64,000 nt of DNA from Anaerolineae bacterium (GTDB taxonomy: Bacteria > Chloroflexota > Anaerolineae > Aggregatilineales > Ch27), in contig JABLXG010000023.1 of the NCBI GenBank assembly GCA_013178165.1, positions 1 through 64,000 on the forward strand, in the 5' to 3' direction. Under the pieces are notes generated by a model. The model was not told the DNA's origin and searched no databases. It saw nothing but the letters and a program-made list of their open reading frames with translations. Positions 16,444 to 25,368 of this stretch are shown one piece after another (positions within the stretch are counted from its first letter, which is position 1; every line of letters begins with the position of its first letter). The position numbers were made by a program, and so were the translations under genes.

Positions 16444-17487
16444 TTATTCGCGGGTCACCGTGCCGGTAGCCAGCCCGATCGACAGGCTGGTATCCCGCGC
16501 CGCAGGGATGCCATAGTAAAGATAGTATGTTTCATCCACGACGACCAGCGTTGGCCACCATGGCGCATCCAGGGCGCTCAGGGCCACGATCGGCGCGTCG
16601 CCGATGCGCGTCCAGTGGATGCCGTCTGCGCTGCTGGCGTAGCCGATGCCGGGCAAGACACCTGCCTCCTCTACATGGGCGCAGGGCAGCCCAAAGTAGA
16701 CCATATCCCAGCCCGCTGGCCCGGCCCATACACTGGCTTTTTGCACCGTGCCGCCATCCCAGGAACCCGGCGGCCCAACGTCCAGCACCGGGTCGTAGCG
16801 CATGAATGGCCGCAGTTCCACCTCCGGATCGTCATACTTCTCAAAGGTCAGACCATCCGGGGAGATGGCCAGGCCGATGGATGGCCGCAGGTAGGTATCC
16901 CAGCCGGTGTAGTAGAGCAGGATCGTGTCATCCTGGCGGACGGCGTCGGTCGCCGCGATGTAGTGATCCCATGAGCCGGATGTGCCTTCCAGCACCGGCT
17001 GGCTTTCGATCATCCAGGGGCCGGTGGGCGCGGCGGAAGTGGCCCGCAGGATCGAGCGAGCGGGCATGATCCCCGGCAGGGGGTGAGGATTGAGGTACAG
17101 CACCCAGCCGCCATCATGCAGGACCGCCCCTACGGAAACACCACACTCAAAAGGACGGCGGCAGCGCTGGATGATCGGGTTGCCGACGTAACGGGTCCAG
17201 ATCACGCCGTCTTCCGATGTGGCGTAGCCTACCGCCCAGGCTTCACGCTCCAGGGAGGTGCCGCCTGTGTAGAACAGGTGGAAGCGCCCGTCCACGTAGA
17301 TCACATCGCCGGGCATGACAAAGCCGGAATCCCAGGCCCCTGCCGGACCGGGCAGCAGCACGGGCGCGGCCCGTGGCGTAAAAACCACCTCCGTAACTGC
17401 TCCGCCGGTCTGGGCGGCCAGGGCAGCGGGGAATAGCAAACCGGCCAACGCTGCCAGCGCAAGCGTGAATACACGGCGATAGAGCAT
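16444..17487 (-). CDS. Secreted five-bladed beta-propeller glycosidase-like protein
   Basis: A 347-residue exported protein with signal peptide (1-26, ending 'AALAAQ'). Repeated blades of the type 'GDVIYVDGRFHLFYTGGTS' and 'AVGYATSEDGVIWTR', then 'IGLAISPDGLTFEKYDDPEV' and 'IGYASSADGIHWTR', match the five-bladed propeller shared by GH43, GH32/68 and GH130 enzymes. Asp residues in the early 'WDSGFVMPGD' segment could be catalytic, but I cannot assign a family or substrate. The start is ATG 17487, 6 bases after a near-perfect AAGGAGGT; a GTG one codon earlier is too close. It probably acts on extracellular glycans. Confidence 0.72.
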   Translation of the reverse strand: MLYRRVFTLALAALAGLLFPAALAAQTGGAVTEVVFTPRAAPVLLPGPAGAWDSGFVMPGDVIYVDGRFHLFYTGGTSLEREAWAVGYATSEDGVIWTRYVGNPIIQRCRRPFECGVSVGAVLHDGGWVLYLNPHPLPGIMPARSILRATSAAPTGPWMIESQPVLEGTSGSWDHYIAATDAVRQDDTILLYYTGWDTYLRPSIGLAISPDGLTFEKYDDPEVELRPFMRYDPVLDVGPPGSWDGGTVQKASVWAGPAGWDMVYFGLPCAHVEEAGVLPGIGYASSADGIHWTRIGDAPIVALSALDAPWWPTLVVVDETYYLYYGIPAARDTSLSIGLATGTVTRE

Positions 17488-17724
17488 CACACCTTACCTC
17501 CTTTGGTGAAGGCTACCGCAGGCAGGCAGCTTGCGGCAGCGGCTGCCGGGGGGCGCCGGGGTGTGATGGGAGCGGAAAGGGCGGAGCAACGGAGCACCGG
17601 TCGGCAGACGACCGGAGCGCAAGACAACCAGCACGCCATCGCCGGAGTGCTTCAGGCGAGGCAACGCGAACCCTCTACCCTTATTAAACGGCAGGCGGCG
17701 AGGGGTGTCAATATTGCCGGGTGT
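17488..17724. other. Intergenic region upstream of the beta-propeller gene
   Basis: About 240 bases with the strong Shine-Dalgarno sequence of the minus-strand propeller gene (AAGGAGGT at about 17494-17501). Otherwise GC-rich, with no recognised RNA gene. The open frame on the plus strand here has no coding character. Confidence 0.45.
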
Positions 17725-18063
17725 TCACCCGGCGAAAAAGCCGAAGTCCACGTAGCCGCATAGCGCGCCCTGAAAGGTGAGCAGGCCGTGATCTTTAAAG
17801 ACAAAGACGCGCCGGTCGTGCCGCTTGAGTTTCTTTTTCAGGCTGTTCCATTGCGAACGAGTCGGTGTGCTCTGCCCTTCCGCCAGGGTGAAATAGTCCA
17901 GGCTGAAGATGGCGCGGAAATGCCCGTCCTCATAGCGGTTGAGCTGGCGCAGGCTGGTCTTGTCCCGACCAGGGGCGGTAAGCACCGTGGCGGCAAACCG
18001 GTGGACGGCGTCGTAGGGGCGCGGATGGAAACGCGGCAGGTTATCAGACATATGATCCGGCAT
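17725..18063 (-). CDS. Unrecognised small protein
   Basis: I do not recognise this 112-residue (or 108 if started at the second Met, about 18051) soluble protein. It has a basic, mixed composition: 'RPYDAVHRFAATVLTAPGRDKTSLRQLNRY' then a lysine-rich 'WNSLKKKLKRHDRRVFVFKDHG'. No signal peptide, membrane helix or Cys pair. A CAGGAG sits just upstream of the first ATG but too close to it, and 13 bases before the second. Coding status rests on composition and length. Confidence 0.55.
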   Translation of the reverse strand: MPDHMSDNLPRFHPRPYDAVHRFAATVLTAPGRDKTSLRQLNRYEDGHFRAIFSLDYFTLAEGQSTPTRSQWNSLKKKLKRHDRRVFVFKDHGLLTFQGALCGYVDFGFFAG

Positions 18064-18171
18064 GCTCCTGACGTGATCGTGCTTTCCTGCGGCGGGGCCG
18101 CCAGATGTGCCATCCCCGCCGCCATTCCAGTATAGCCGGGAACTTTTGGGGCGCGACAGGCGTCATAGGGT

Positions 18172-18195
18172 ATGGCGGGCGTGACCCGCCGCCAT
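18172..18195 (+). other. Hairpin upstream of the SIMPL gene
   Basis: ATGGCGGG (18172-18179) pairs with CCCGCCGCCAT (18185-18195) with one bulged G and a short loop. It lies about 50 bases before the SIMPL start, in the gap from the divergent small gene. Role unknown. Confidence 0.35.
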
Positions 18196-18244
18196 CGACC
18201 TATCATATTCTGGATGCCCATACTGTAGAGGGGAGTTTTACACC

Positions 18245-18982
18245 ATGAGGAAGCACTGGATGATCACCGGCATGGCTGCCCTGGCGCTGACCGCTCTGGC
18301 GGCGGCGCTTGCCATCAGCGGCGCAATCGGTGCGCCGGTCGCCGCGCAAAGTCCCGCCCCCGGCACGATTACCGTGCGCGGACTCGGAGAAGCCAGCGGC
18401 GCGCCTGATGTCGCCTATGTGTCGCTGGGCGTCGATACGCGCAACGCCAGCCTGAGCGAGGCGATGAGCGAGGCGAACAGTGTGATGAACGCCGTAATCG
18501 AGGCCGTGCGCGGCCTGGAGATCGCCGCCGAGGATATTCAGACCGTTGATTTCAGCGTCTGGTCAGACGAACCAATGACTCCGGAAGGCACTCCCGCTGA
18601 AGGGACGCGCTTCTACCGCGTGACCAATGTCGTGCGCATCACCGTGCGCGACACAAGTCTGATGCAGAACGTGATCGATGCGGCAGTGGCCGCCGGCGCT
18701 AACCGCATCTACGGCGTAACCTTTGGCCTGGAGGACCCTGCCGCGCTGGAGCGCGACGCCCGCCTGGCTGCCCTGGAAAACGCCCGCGAACGCGCCGCGC
18801 AGATCGCTGAGGCTATCGGCGTGACCCTGGGCGAGCCTACGATTGTGGTTGAGGGCGACTCCTTTGGCCAGGGCGTGGTCATGGACATGGCGGCTCGCGG
18901 CCTGGGCGGGGGCGGCGGAATCCAGCAGGGCCAGCTCAGCGTCCAGGTGCAGGTGCAGGTCACCTTTGCGACGGTGCGCTAA
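18245..18982 (+). CDS. SIMPL (DUF541) domain exported protein
   Basis: A 245-residue exported protein with an N-terminal signal sequence (about 1-35). It shows the DUF541/SIMPL core: 'ITVRGLGEASGAPDVAYVSLGV' at the start of the mature part, 'VVRITVRDTSLMQNVIDAAVAAGANRIYGVTFGLED' in the middle and the 'LAALENARERAAQIAEAIGVTLGEP' helix near the end. SIMPL proteins form oligomeric barrels at the cell surface in some bacteria; the biochemical role is unsettled. AGAGGGGAG at about 18226-18234 precedes ATG 18245. It stands alone. Confidence 0.88.
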   Translation: MRKHWMITGMAALALTALAAALAISGAIGAPVAAQSPAPGTITVRGLGEASGAPDVAYVSLGVDTRNASLSEAMSEANSVMNAVIEAVRGLEIAAEDIQTVDFSVWSDEPMTPEGTPAEGTRFYRVTNVVRITVRDTSLMQNVIDAAVAAGANRIYGVTFGLEDPAALERDARLAALENARERAAQIAEAIGVTLGEPTIVVEGDSFGQGVVMDMAARGLGGGGGIQQGQLSVQVQVQVTFATVR

Positions 18983-19548
18983 CAGCTGGTGCAGCAAGTC
19001 CTGAAACAGGCGGGGCGCGCCGGGCCGGATGCACCCCGCCTGTGCCGTCTTGCCGGCGGTGATTCATGCCTGGCAGGATTAGGCACGTTGCACAGGCAGG
19101 CTTGATCCCTGGCCTGAGTCGTTGTAGAGTGAAAATAACAACGGCCCGTAACCAAACAATGCCCATTGGCCAGGGCCACCAATGGGGGAGCCGCCTGAAT
19201 ACCCGCCAACGGCTGGCAGTCGGGATAGCGGGCGCGGGACGCCTCATCTACAACAGATCGTTGTAAGTACGCCGGAATGGCGCCTTGGGAGGGCAGTCTC
19301 CGCCAGGGGAAAAGATCCCACCACCGCGCGGAAAGAAGCGATTCAGCTGGCTCCAGTTTCAAGTGCAGCGGTCCGTCCAGGTGGCGGACCGCTTGCTTTT
19401 GCGGGCGTTCTATGCTGGAGCGCCGCTGGAGCGCCCCCTGCCCGCTGGCCGCTATCCCTGCCGCAGAGGTCGGTGTACAATCCGTGCAGCCACTGACAGC
19501 GCCGCTGTCGGCACCAATCCGACCGGTGACAGGGAGAGTCACAGACCT
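18983..19548. other. Long gene-free region with hairpins
   Basis: 566 bases without a credible gene. It holds CCCATTGG/CCAATGGG (19162-19169 with 19179-19186, 9-base loop), CGTTGT/ACAACG around 19120-19145, and a terminator-like hairpin AGCGGTCCG/CGGACCGCT (19367-19375 with 19385-19393) followed by TGCTTTT. An unannotated small RNA or a leader for the gene at 19549 is possible. I found no known riboswitch signature. Confidence 0.45.
19367..19400 (+). terminator. Rho-independent terminator-like hairpin
   Basis: AGCGGTCCG and CGGACCGCT form a perfect 9-bp stem with a 9-base loop and are followed by TGCTTTT. It lies 385 bases after the SIMPL gene and 149 before the next one, so it more likely ends a short RNA starting in this gap, or the SIMPL transcript. 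Confidence 0.5.
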
Positions 19549-20172
19549 ATGCGCGAGAATGAGGAAGCACGGGCCAGCGCACTGGAAGAGATCAAGACGA
19601 TCATGACCCGCCGCCAGCTGCAGGTGGAACTGCTGGAACGGCGGATGGAAGCTTTCACCGCCCGGCTGTTCGCCGGTTTTGAGGAAGGCATCCGCCGCCT
19701 GAACGAGGCGGGCGTACAGAACATCAGCGCCCCGCGCTACTCCAAGCACCCCGTAGGTGGCTGGCGGCGCGTCCTGCAGATCGGGATCGAAGACTGGCGG
19801 ATCGCCGCCGTGCCGCTGGCAGGTGTTGCCTGGCCCAACGTCAACGATGAGGCCATGATCCCCGGCCAGGCCTTCAAGGAGCCATGCGGGCGGCTGGCCT
19901 TCTTTCTCCTGCAGGGCGACGACCTGCAGGCTACCGCTTTCTACGATGTGATTGTCCTGCTCGATGGTTCCTGGTTTGCCTGGGGCTATGGCTGGCCCAA
20001 ACAACAGGACGACATGGACAACACCGATTTTGTCGCCCTGGCGCTGGATTTGCTGGCTACCTTCGTTAAGGACATCCACCTGACCTGGGGCACGCGCAAC
20101 GAGACTACCCTAACCGACGCCATGGACCCCAAGCGGCGGGCCTACCGCTTTGGCCTGCCGGGGCGGGAATAA
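19549..20172 (+). CDS. Unrecognised cytoplasmic protein
   Basis: I do not recognise this 207-residue protein. The N-terminus (about 1-55) is a charged coiled coil with 'RRQLQVELLERRMEAF'. The rest is a mixed alpha/beta domain rich in aromatic residues ('FYDVIVLLDGSWFAWGYGWPKQQDDMDNTDF') with no catalytic motif I can name. ATG 19549 follows AGGGAGAG by about 10 bases; an upstream open frame to 19285 lacks coding character. It is convergent with hisA (7 bases between stops). Confidence 0.6.
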   Translation: MRENEEARASALEEIKTIMTRRQLQVELLERRMEAFTARLFAGFEEGIRRLNEAGVQNISAPRYSKHPVGGWRRVLQIGIEDWRIAAVPLAGVAWPNVNDEAMIPGQAFKEPCGRLAFFLLQGDDLQATAFYDVIVLLDGSWFAWGYGWPKQQDDMDNTDFVALALDLLATFVKDIHLTWGTRNETTLTDAMDPKRRAYRFGLPGRE

Positions 20173-20179
20173 GCCCGGC

Positions 20180-20905
20180 TCAGGACAGATCAGCGGCGAC
20201 GCGCAGGGCGTCAGCCAGGCTGAAGACGCCTTCGTACAGCGCCTTGCCCACCACTGCCCCGGCCACCTGACCGGTCGCCCGCAAGGCGCGGATGTCTTCC
20301 AGGCTGGCCACGCCGCCGGAGGCGATGACCTGCAGGCCGGTTTCCACCGCCAGGCGGGCCGTACCGGCCACGTCCACTCCCTGCAGCCCGCCATCGCGGA
20401 CGATATCGGTGTACAGGGCGTGTACCGCCCCGCGCCGGGCCAGCGCCCGCCCCAGTTCAACCGGCGTCCAGGCGGAAGCCGCTTGCCAGCCATGGATGGC
20501 TACCTGCCCGCCGCGTGAATCCAGGGCGACGGCCAGCCGCTCCGCTCCCCAGCGGGCCACGAACGCCTCTACCAGCGCCGGGTCCTGAGCGACCGCCGTG
20601 CCCAGGATCACCCGCGCTGCGCCCGCGTCAAACGCCCGCGCTGCGTCCTCCAGTGAGCGGATGCCCCCGCCAAACTGAATCGGGATGCCCAGGCCGGCCA
20701 GCCTGCCCAGGACGGCCAGGTTATCATTGGCCGTTTGGAAAGCGCCGTCCAGGTTGATCACGTGCAGCCAGGCTGCCCCGGCCTCCTGCCAGCGGTGGGC
20801 GACGGCCAGCGGGTCGGCGCTGTAATGGGTCTGGCGGGCGGGATCGCCCTGTTGCAGGCGGACAACCTGCCCGCCGCGCAGATCGATGGCAGGGTAGAGA
20901 ATCAT
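20180..20905 (-). CDS. hisA: HisA: ProFAR isomerase
   Basis: Phosphoribosylformimino-5-aminoimidazole carboxamide ribotide isomerase, the fourth enzyme of histidine synthesis; a 241-residue TIM barrel. The start 'MILYPAIDLRGGQVVRL' carries the catalytic Asp at position 8. 'IQFGGGIRSLEDA' is the first phosphate-binding loop, 'YTDIVRDGGLQG' holds the second catalytic Asp, and 'VIASGGVASLEDI' is the second phosphate loop. I place the start at ATG 20905; an in-frame Met at 20944 adds 13 residues absent from the family. It follows hisH after 103 bases. hisF, the partner of HisH, is not in the window. Confidence 0.95.
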   Translation of the reverse strand: MILYPAIDLRGGQVVRLQQGDPARQTHYSADPLAVAHRWQEAGAAWLHVINLDGAFQTANDNLAVLGRLAGLGIPIQFGGGIRSLEDAARAFDAGAARVILGTAVAQDPALVEAFVARWGAERLAVALDSRGGQVAIHGWQAASAWTPVELGRALARRGAVHALYTDIVRDGGLQGVDVAGTARLAVETGLQVIASGGVASLEDIRALRATGQVAGAVVGKALYEGVFSLADALRVAADLS

Positions 20906-21008
20906 AGGCAACCTGTCTGCAAATCCGTTTTGGAGCCCAGACAAAAGGTTTTAAACCCCTCGTTATCCAGCCCAGGCGGCGGATAGACACTCAATCCAAT
21001 ATAGGCGC

Positions 21009-21620
21009 TCAGCCCACCATTGCCACAAAGTTACGCAGGAGGCGCAGGCCGACCGCCTGGCTCTTTTCCGGGTGGAATTGCACGCCGTAGACGTTGTCCC
21101 GCGCCACTACCGCCGGGAAGGCCACCCCGTAATCGCAGGTAGCCACCACGTCAGCAGGATCGGTCGGAGCGCAGAGGTAGCTATGGACGAAGTAGGCGTA
21201 ATCACCGGCGGCGATCCCGGCCAGCAGCGGTGACTCCTGGACGGGCTGCAGCTGGTTCCAGCCCATGTGCGGGACCTTCAGGCCCGGCAGCGTCGGGAAG
21301 CGGACGACCCGCCCGGCCAGCAGGCCCAGCCCGGCATGTTCGCCCTGTTCCTCGCTGACCTCAAAGAGAAACTGCATCCCCAGGCAGATGCCCAGCAGCG
21401 GCACATCGCGCTCGACGGCTTCCCGGATGGCCGGTTCAAAGCCGCGCGCCCGCAGACGGGCCATGCCCGCCCCAAAAGCGCCCACCCCCGGCAGGATGAT
21501 CGCCTGCGCGCCTGCCAGATCGTCCGGTACAGCGGCCACGCGGGCCGCCGCGCCCAGGTGGCTAAGGGCATGCAGCACGCTGCGCAGGTTACTGGCTTCG
21601 TAGTCAATGACTGCGATCAT
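21009..21620 (-). CDS. hisH: HisH: imidazole glycerol phosphate synthase, glutaminase subunit
   Basis: A 203-residue class I glutamine amidotransferase that passes ammonia to HisF in the step making imidazole glycerol phosphate and AICAR. The oxyanion region 'PGVGAFGAGMARL', the nucleophile Cys in 'LGICLGMQFLFE' (about 79) and the His-Glu pair in 'VQFHPEKSQ' (about 187) are intact. GAGGAC lies upstream of the ATG. It starts 15 bases after the DUF503 gene and precedes hisA, so the three form one minus-strand operon. Confidence 0.95.
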   Translation of the reverse strand: MIAVIDYEASNLRSVLHALSHLGAAARVAAVPDDLAGAQAIILPGVGAFGAGMARLRARGFEPAIREAVERDVPLLGICLGMQFLFEVSEEQGEHAGLGLLAGRVVRFPTLPGLKVPHMGWNQLQPVQESPLLAGIAAGDYAYFVHSYLCAPTDPADVVATCDYGVAFPAVVARDNVYGVQFHPEKSQAVGLRLLRNFVAMVG

Positions 21621-21635
21621 AGTCCTCGCCGTCCC

Positions 21636-21926
21636 TCAAACATGAATGGCTTCGATGGCGTAGTCCACAACTTCCAGGTCAGGACGGTAGTCTTCGATCC
21701 AGCGCACGACGTTTTCCAGCACCTGCTCGGCATGGCTGGCGCTGGTGCTGACGGCAGCCAGCCCGATCGTGCTGGATTGCCACACATCATGCAGGTCGAC
21801 CTCCGCCGCGGCAACATGGAACTTCTTGTGCACGCCGGCGATCAGGCCTCTGAGCACGCTGCGCTTTTGCTTGAGCGAGCTGACGCCCGGCAAAGTGAGT
21901 TCGATCTGGCAGGTGGCAACGACCAT
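21636..21926 (-). CDS. DUF503 (YlxP-like) protein
   Basis: A 96-residue protein of the DUF503 family (YlxP in Bacillus, encoded there beside translation factor genes). Hallmarks are 'SLKQKRSVLRGLI' near the N-terminus and 'VSTSASHAEQVLENVVRWIED' later on. Family function is unsettled; ribosome assembly links have been suggested. GGGGATGAG precedes the ATG. It is the first gene of the operon with hisH and hisA, which is not its usual setting. Confidence 0.85.
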   Translation of the reverse strand: MVVATCQIELTLPGVSSLKQKRSVLRGLIAGVHKKFHVAAAEVDLHDVWQSSTIGLAAVSTSASHAEQVLENVVRWIEDYRPDLEVVDYAIEAIHV

Positions 21927-22104
21927 AGCTCATCCCCCGGTGGCACGCCGGATCACCCTTTGCGTACAGGCTGCCAGCATACCATCCCCGGCGCAAATTG
22001 CACACAAAAACATACCTGGCCCGCTTGACAGACCTCCCCCGCCGGGATAACACTGGCAATGAGCGGTATGCCGGAATGTAAGAGGCCGGAGGAGGGCCGG
22101 AGCC

Positions 22105-22878
22105 GTGAACCGCAACCCGCTCTCTCGCGAGCACCTGCTGGCGGTGGCGGCGCGGGTCGGGGGGTGGCATCGTCGGGATTATACCCGCGTACGCGCCACC
22201 CGCGACCCCGTGCCCTGGTATTACGCCGAGATCGTGCGCCGCTACCTGCGCCCGACCGACAGCGTGCTGGATATTGGTACAGGTAGCGGGCGGCAATTCC
22301 TGAGCCTGGCCCGCTTCTTTGCCCGTGGCGTGGGGATCGACCCGGATGAAGCGCTGATCCAGGCGGCCCAGGCCAACCTGCCGCCTGCGCTGGCGGGGCG
22401 GATCGCCTTCCTGACGATGCCCATCCACGACCTGCATTTCCCTGACGAGTCGTTTGACGTGGTGCTCAACCGCCAGGCCATCATCCATGTGGACGAAACA
22501 GTGCGCGTGTTGCGGCCCGGCGGCCTGTTCATCACCCAGCAGGTCGGCCCGCGTAACGCCGAAAACATCACCCGCGTCTTTGGCTGTACGGCGAGCGGGC
22601 AGTACCGCGCAGTGGCCGGGCAGGACCCGGACAGCGTGGCGGCGGCCTTCCAGGCTCGCGGGTGCGCGATCGTGTGCCGGGCGGAGTACAACGTGCCGTA
22701 CTACTACGCCGACCTGAACTCGCTGGTTTTCTGGTTGCAGGCGGTTCCCCTGCCGGAAGACTTCGACATGGCCCGCCACTGGGAGCAGGTGGCGCACATC
22801 GCCGCCGCCTATACTACGCCGCGCGGCATCGCCACCAACGAGCATCGCCTGCTGCTCATTGTTCGCAAAGCGCTGTGA
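22105..22878 (+). CDS. Class I SAM-dependent methyltransferase
   Basis: A 257-residue Rossmann-fold methyltransferase. The SAM-binding motif I is 'VLDIGTGSGRQFLSLA' (about 51-66), with the acidic motif in 'GVGIDPDEALIQAA' and the post-motif 'FPDESFDVVLNRQAIIHVDETVRVLRPGG'. The type is that of small-molecule methyltransferases of the UbiE/RlmA-like superfamily; the substrate is unknown. The start is GTG 22105 after GGAGG at about 22090. The downstream MFS gene begins 31 bases later. Confidence 0.85.
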   Translation: MNRNPLSREHLLAVAARVGGWHRRDYTRVRATRDPVPWYYAEIVRRYLRPTDSVLDIGTGSGRQFLSLARFFARGVGIDPDEALIQAAQANLPPALAGRIAFLTMPIHDLHFPDESFDVVLNRQAIIHVDETVRVLRPGGLFITQQVGPRNAENITRVFGCTASGQYRAVAGQDPDSVAAAFQARGCAIVCRAEYNVPYYYADLNSLVFWLQAVPLPEDFDMARHWEQVAHIAAAYTTPRGIATNEHRLLLIVRKAL

Positions 22879-22909
22879 TCTGCACCGAAAGGGAAATAGC
22901 GCCATTCAT

Positions 22910-24160
22910 ATGTCTCAGACCACCATCCCCCGTACCGAAGCTTCCCGCCCCGCCTGGCGGAGCCTGCCGCGCAATGTCTGGGTGGTCACCGCCACCAGCT
23001 TCCTGACCGATGTTTCCAGCAACATGCTCTTTGACCTGATGCCGCTCTTCCTGGCCAACGTGCTGGGCGTCAAGACCAACGTCATCGGCCTGATCGAAGG
23101 CATCGCGGAGACAACCGCCAGCCTGCTCAAGATTTTCTCCGGCTGGCTTTCCGACCGGCTGCGCGCCCGCAAGTGGCTGACAGTGGCCGGGTATGGCCTT
23201 TCAACCGTCGCCAAGCCGTTTCTGTACATCGTCACGTCGTGGTGGGGGGTGCTGGCTGTGCGCGTCACGGACCGCATCGGCAAGGGCATCCGCACCGCCC
23301 CGCGTGACGCCCTGGTCGCCGCCAGCATCGACGCCGATCACCGCGGCCTGGCCTTTGGCTTGCACCGCATGGGCGATACGCTCGGCGCGGCGACTGGCAT
23401 CCTGATCGCCCTGCTGATTGTGTTGGCGACCCAGGCCGGCGGCCTGACCCTCAGCCGGGAGACCTTCCAGGTGGTCGTGATCGCCAGCATCATCCCGGCG
23501 GTGCTGGCCGTGATCGTCCTGGCCGCCGGGGCGCAGGATGTGCCGGTTACCAGCCAGGCGGAAGCACCGCGCCTGACCCTGCGCGGTTTTGACCGGCGCT
23601 TCTATGGCTTTCTGCTGGCGGTGACGGTCTTCACGCTGGGCAATTCGGCAGACGCCTTCCTGATCCTGCGCGCTCAGGAACGGGGGCTGACTGTGGCCGG
23701 CGTGATGGGGATGGTGCTGACCTTCAACCTGATCTACGCGCTGATCTCCGGCCCGGCGGGCGTGCTCTCTGACCGGATCGGCCGCTACCGGCTGATCGTC
23801 GGCGGCTGGCTGGTCTATGGCCTGCTGTACCTGGGCTTCGCCCTGGTGGAACAGGCATGGCAGATGTGGGCGTTGTACGGCCTGTACGGCATTTACTATG
23901 GGGCGGTGGAGGGTAACGCCCGTGCGCTGGTCGCCGACCTGGTTCCGGAGGAAAAGCGCGGCACGGCTTACGGCGTGTATAATGCGGCGGTGGGCGTACT
24001 GGCCCTGCCTGCCAGCGTGATCGCCGGCCTGCTGTGGAGCGGGATCGGCGGCTGGGCGGGCTTCGGACCGCGGGCGCCGTTTCTGTTCGGGGCGGTCCTG
24101 GCCCTGATCGCGGTGATCCTGCTGCGGATCGGGCTGACCCCACCAGCAGACGACCGTTAG
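22910..24160 (+). CDS. MFS transporter (12-helix)
   Basis: A 416-residue major facilitator with about 12 hydrophobic helices. 'SGWLSDRLRARKWLTVAGYG' is the loop 2-3 signature (DRxGRR-like) and 'DRIGKGIRTAPRDALVAAS' in the helix 4 region is typical of the group annotated as multidrug-efflux-like MFS proteins in Chloroflexi and Proteobacteria. A longer frame starts at 22859 inside the methyltransferase gene, but ATG 22910 (MSQTTIPR) is the better start. Substrate unknown. Confidence 0.85.
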   Translation: MSQTTIPRTEASRPAWRSLPRNVWVVTATSFLTDVSSNMLFDLMPLFLANVLGVKTNVIGLIEGIAETTASLLKIFSGWLSDRLRARKWLTVAGYGLSTVAKPFLYIVTSWWGVLAVRVTDRIGKGIRTAPRDALVAASIDADHRGLAFGLHRMGDTLGAATGILIALLIVLATQAGGLTLSRETFQVVVIASIIPAVLAVIVLAAGAQDVPVTSQAEAPRLTLRGFDRRFYGFLLAVTVFTLGNSADAFLILRAQERGLTVAGVMGMVLTFNLIYALISGPAGVLSDRIGRYRLIVGGWLVYGLLYLGFALVEQAWQMWALYGLYGIYYGAVEGNARALVADLVPEEKRGTAYGVYNAAVGVLALPASVIAGLLWSGIGGWAGFGPRAPFLFGAVLALIAVILLRIGLTPPADDR

Positions 24161-24185
24161 CGAGCAGGCAGTTCAGGGGGCGAGC

Positions 24186-25148
24186 ATGAAGATCACGGTG
24201 TTTGCGCCGGGGGTGGTCCGCGAGGCCGCGCCAGAGGAGTTGCCCGCGTTGCTGGCGACGGATGGCACGCTCTTCTGGGTTGATATGACCGGCCCGACAG
24301 ACGAAGACCTGCATGTCCTCAGCGAAGTGTTCCGTTTTCACCCGCTGGCTATTGAGGACACTCATAACCAGGAACAGCGTCCCAAGGTTGAGACCTACGC
24401 GAACGAGACATTCATTATCTTCAACGCGGTAACCCTGAACGGGGACGAGACATTTGCCACCCGTGAACTGGATGTGTTTCTGGGGGAGCGCTTCCTGGTC
24501 ACTGTTCATGCCGCCCCGGAACCGCTGGTGGAGGAGGCGCTGCGCCGGGTTTGCCGCGCCCCGGCGCAGCTGGCCGCTTCTGCCCGCCACCTGTGCTACG
24601 TGCTGGCCGATGTGCTGGTCGACCATATCTTCCCGGTGATGGACGCGATAGAGCAGGAGAGCGAAATCCTCAGCGATATCGTCCTGGCCCAGCCGGATCA
24701 GAGCAGCCTCAACCGCCTGTTCACGCTCAAACGCTGGGGGGCGGAAGTGTGGCGGCTGGTCTGGGTGCAGCGGGAGATGCTCAACGATCTGGCCCACGAG
24801 TGGGATATCCAGGGCGGCGGCACCGATCTGCGCTACTACATGCGCGATGTGATCGACCACCTGACCCTGCTGGCCGATATGATGAGCGTCCAGCGCGACA
24901 TGATCACCGGCCTGATCGACCTGTACATGTCGGCCACCTCCAACCGCCTGAACGTCATCGTCAACCGCCTGACGGTGATCACAGTTGCCATCGGCGTGCT
25001 GACTGTCTTCGGCGGCTTTTACGGGATGAACTTCCTGCAGACCTGGCCGCCGTTTGAGGCCTGGTGGGGGGTGCCGGTTGTCATCCTGATGATGGCGGCG
25101 GTGGTGGCCGTACTGTTGCGGGAGTTCCGGCGGCGCGGTTACCTGTAG
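24186..25148 (+). CDS. corA: CorA-family divalent cation channel
   Basis: A 320-residue CorA-type Mg2+/Co2+ channel. The large N-terminal cytoplasmic domain has 'FHPLAIEDTHNQEQRPKVETY', and the stalk helix runs to about 250. Two helices follow at the C-terminus, with the pore signature YGMN in 'GGFYGMNFLQTWPPFE' at the end of the first. The length and order match the family. ATG 24186 follows GGGGGCG. It starts 25 bases after the MFS gene. A strong promoter then separates it from the cytochrome gene. Confidence 0.93.
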   Translation: MKITVFAPGVVREAAPEELPALLATDGTLFWVDMTGPTDEDLHVLSEVFRFHPLAIEDTHNQEQRPKVETYANETFIIFNAVTLNGDETFATRELDVFLGERFLVTVHAAPEPLVEEALRRVCRAPAQLAASARHLCYVLADVLVDHIFPVMDAIEQESEILSDIVLAQPDQSSLNRLFTLKRWGAEVWRLVWVQREMLNDLAHEWDIQGGGTDLRYYMRDVIDHLTLLADMMSVQRDMITGLIDLYMSATSNRLNVIVNRLTVITVAIGVLTVFGGFYGMNFLQTWPPFEAWWGVPVVILMMAAVVAVLLREFRRRGYL

Positions 25149-25287
25149 AGGCAGACAATAAGCGACAGGAGAAACCGGTAGGCCAGCCCGTCGGCAGGCC
25201 GCAAAGAGCCGCGAACAGTGGGTGGAAACAGGGCAGGCGGCTGGCATACCATGCCTCAGCGGGGGTCTCCCGGCCTCCTTTGCCTGC

Positions 25288-25316
25288 TTGCCAGTCATTT
25301 TCCAGACTGTTATAAT
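25288..25316 (+). promoter_or_regulatory. Sigma-70-type promoter of the cytochrome c lipoprotein gene
   Basis: TTGCCA (25288-25293) and TATAAT (25311-25316) are separated by exactly 17 bases. The expected start of transcription is near 25323, giving a 46-base leader before ATG 25369. This is one of the best promoter matches in the window. Confidence 0.75.
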
Positions 25317-25368
25317 CCAATTCGTTTGCTGCGTTTTTCACAGTTACCGGAGCAAGGGACAGAAGACC

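Noticed and set aside
19300-19400. T-box leader
   Set aside because: AGGTGGCGGACCGC resembles the T-box antiterminator sequence, but the rest of the T-box structure is not found and the gene downstream is neither a tRNA synthetase nor an amino acid gene. Kept as a plain terminator hairpin.
24186-25148. CorA gene as part of the maltose or cytochrome operons
   Set aside because: A clear promoter (25288-25316) separates it from the cytochrome gene, and it is closely linked only to the MFS gene upstream.
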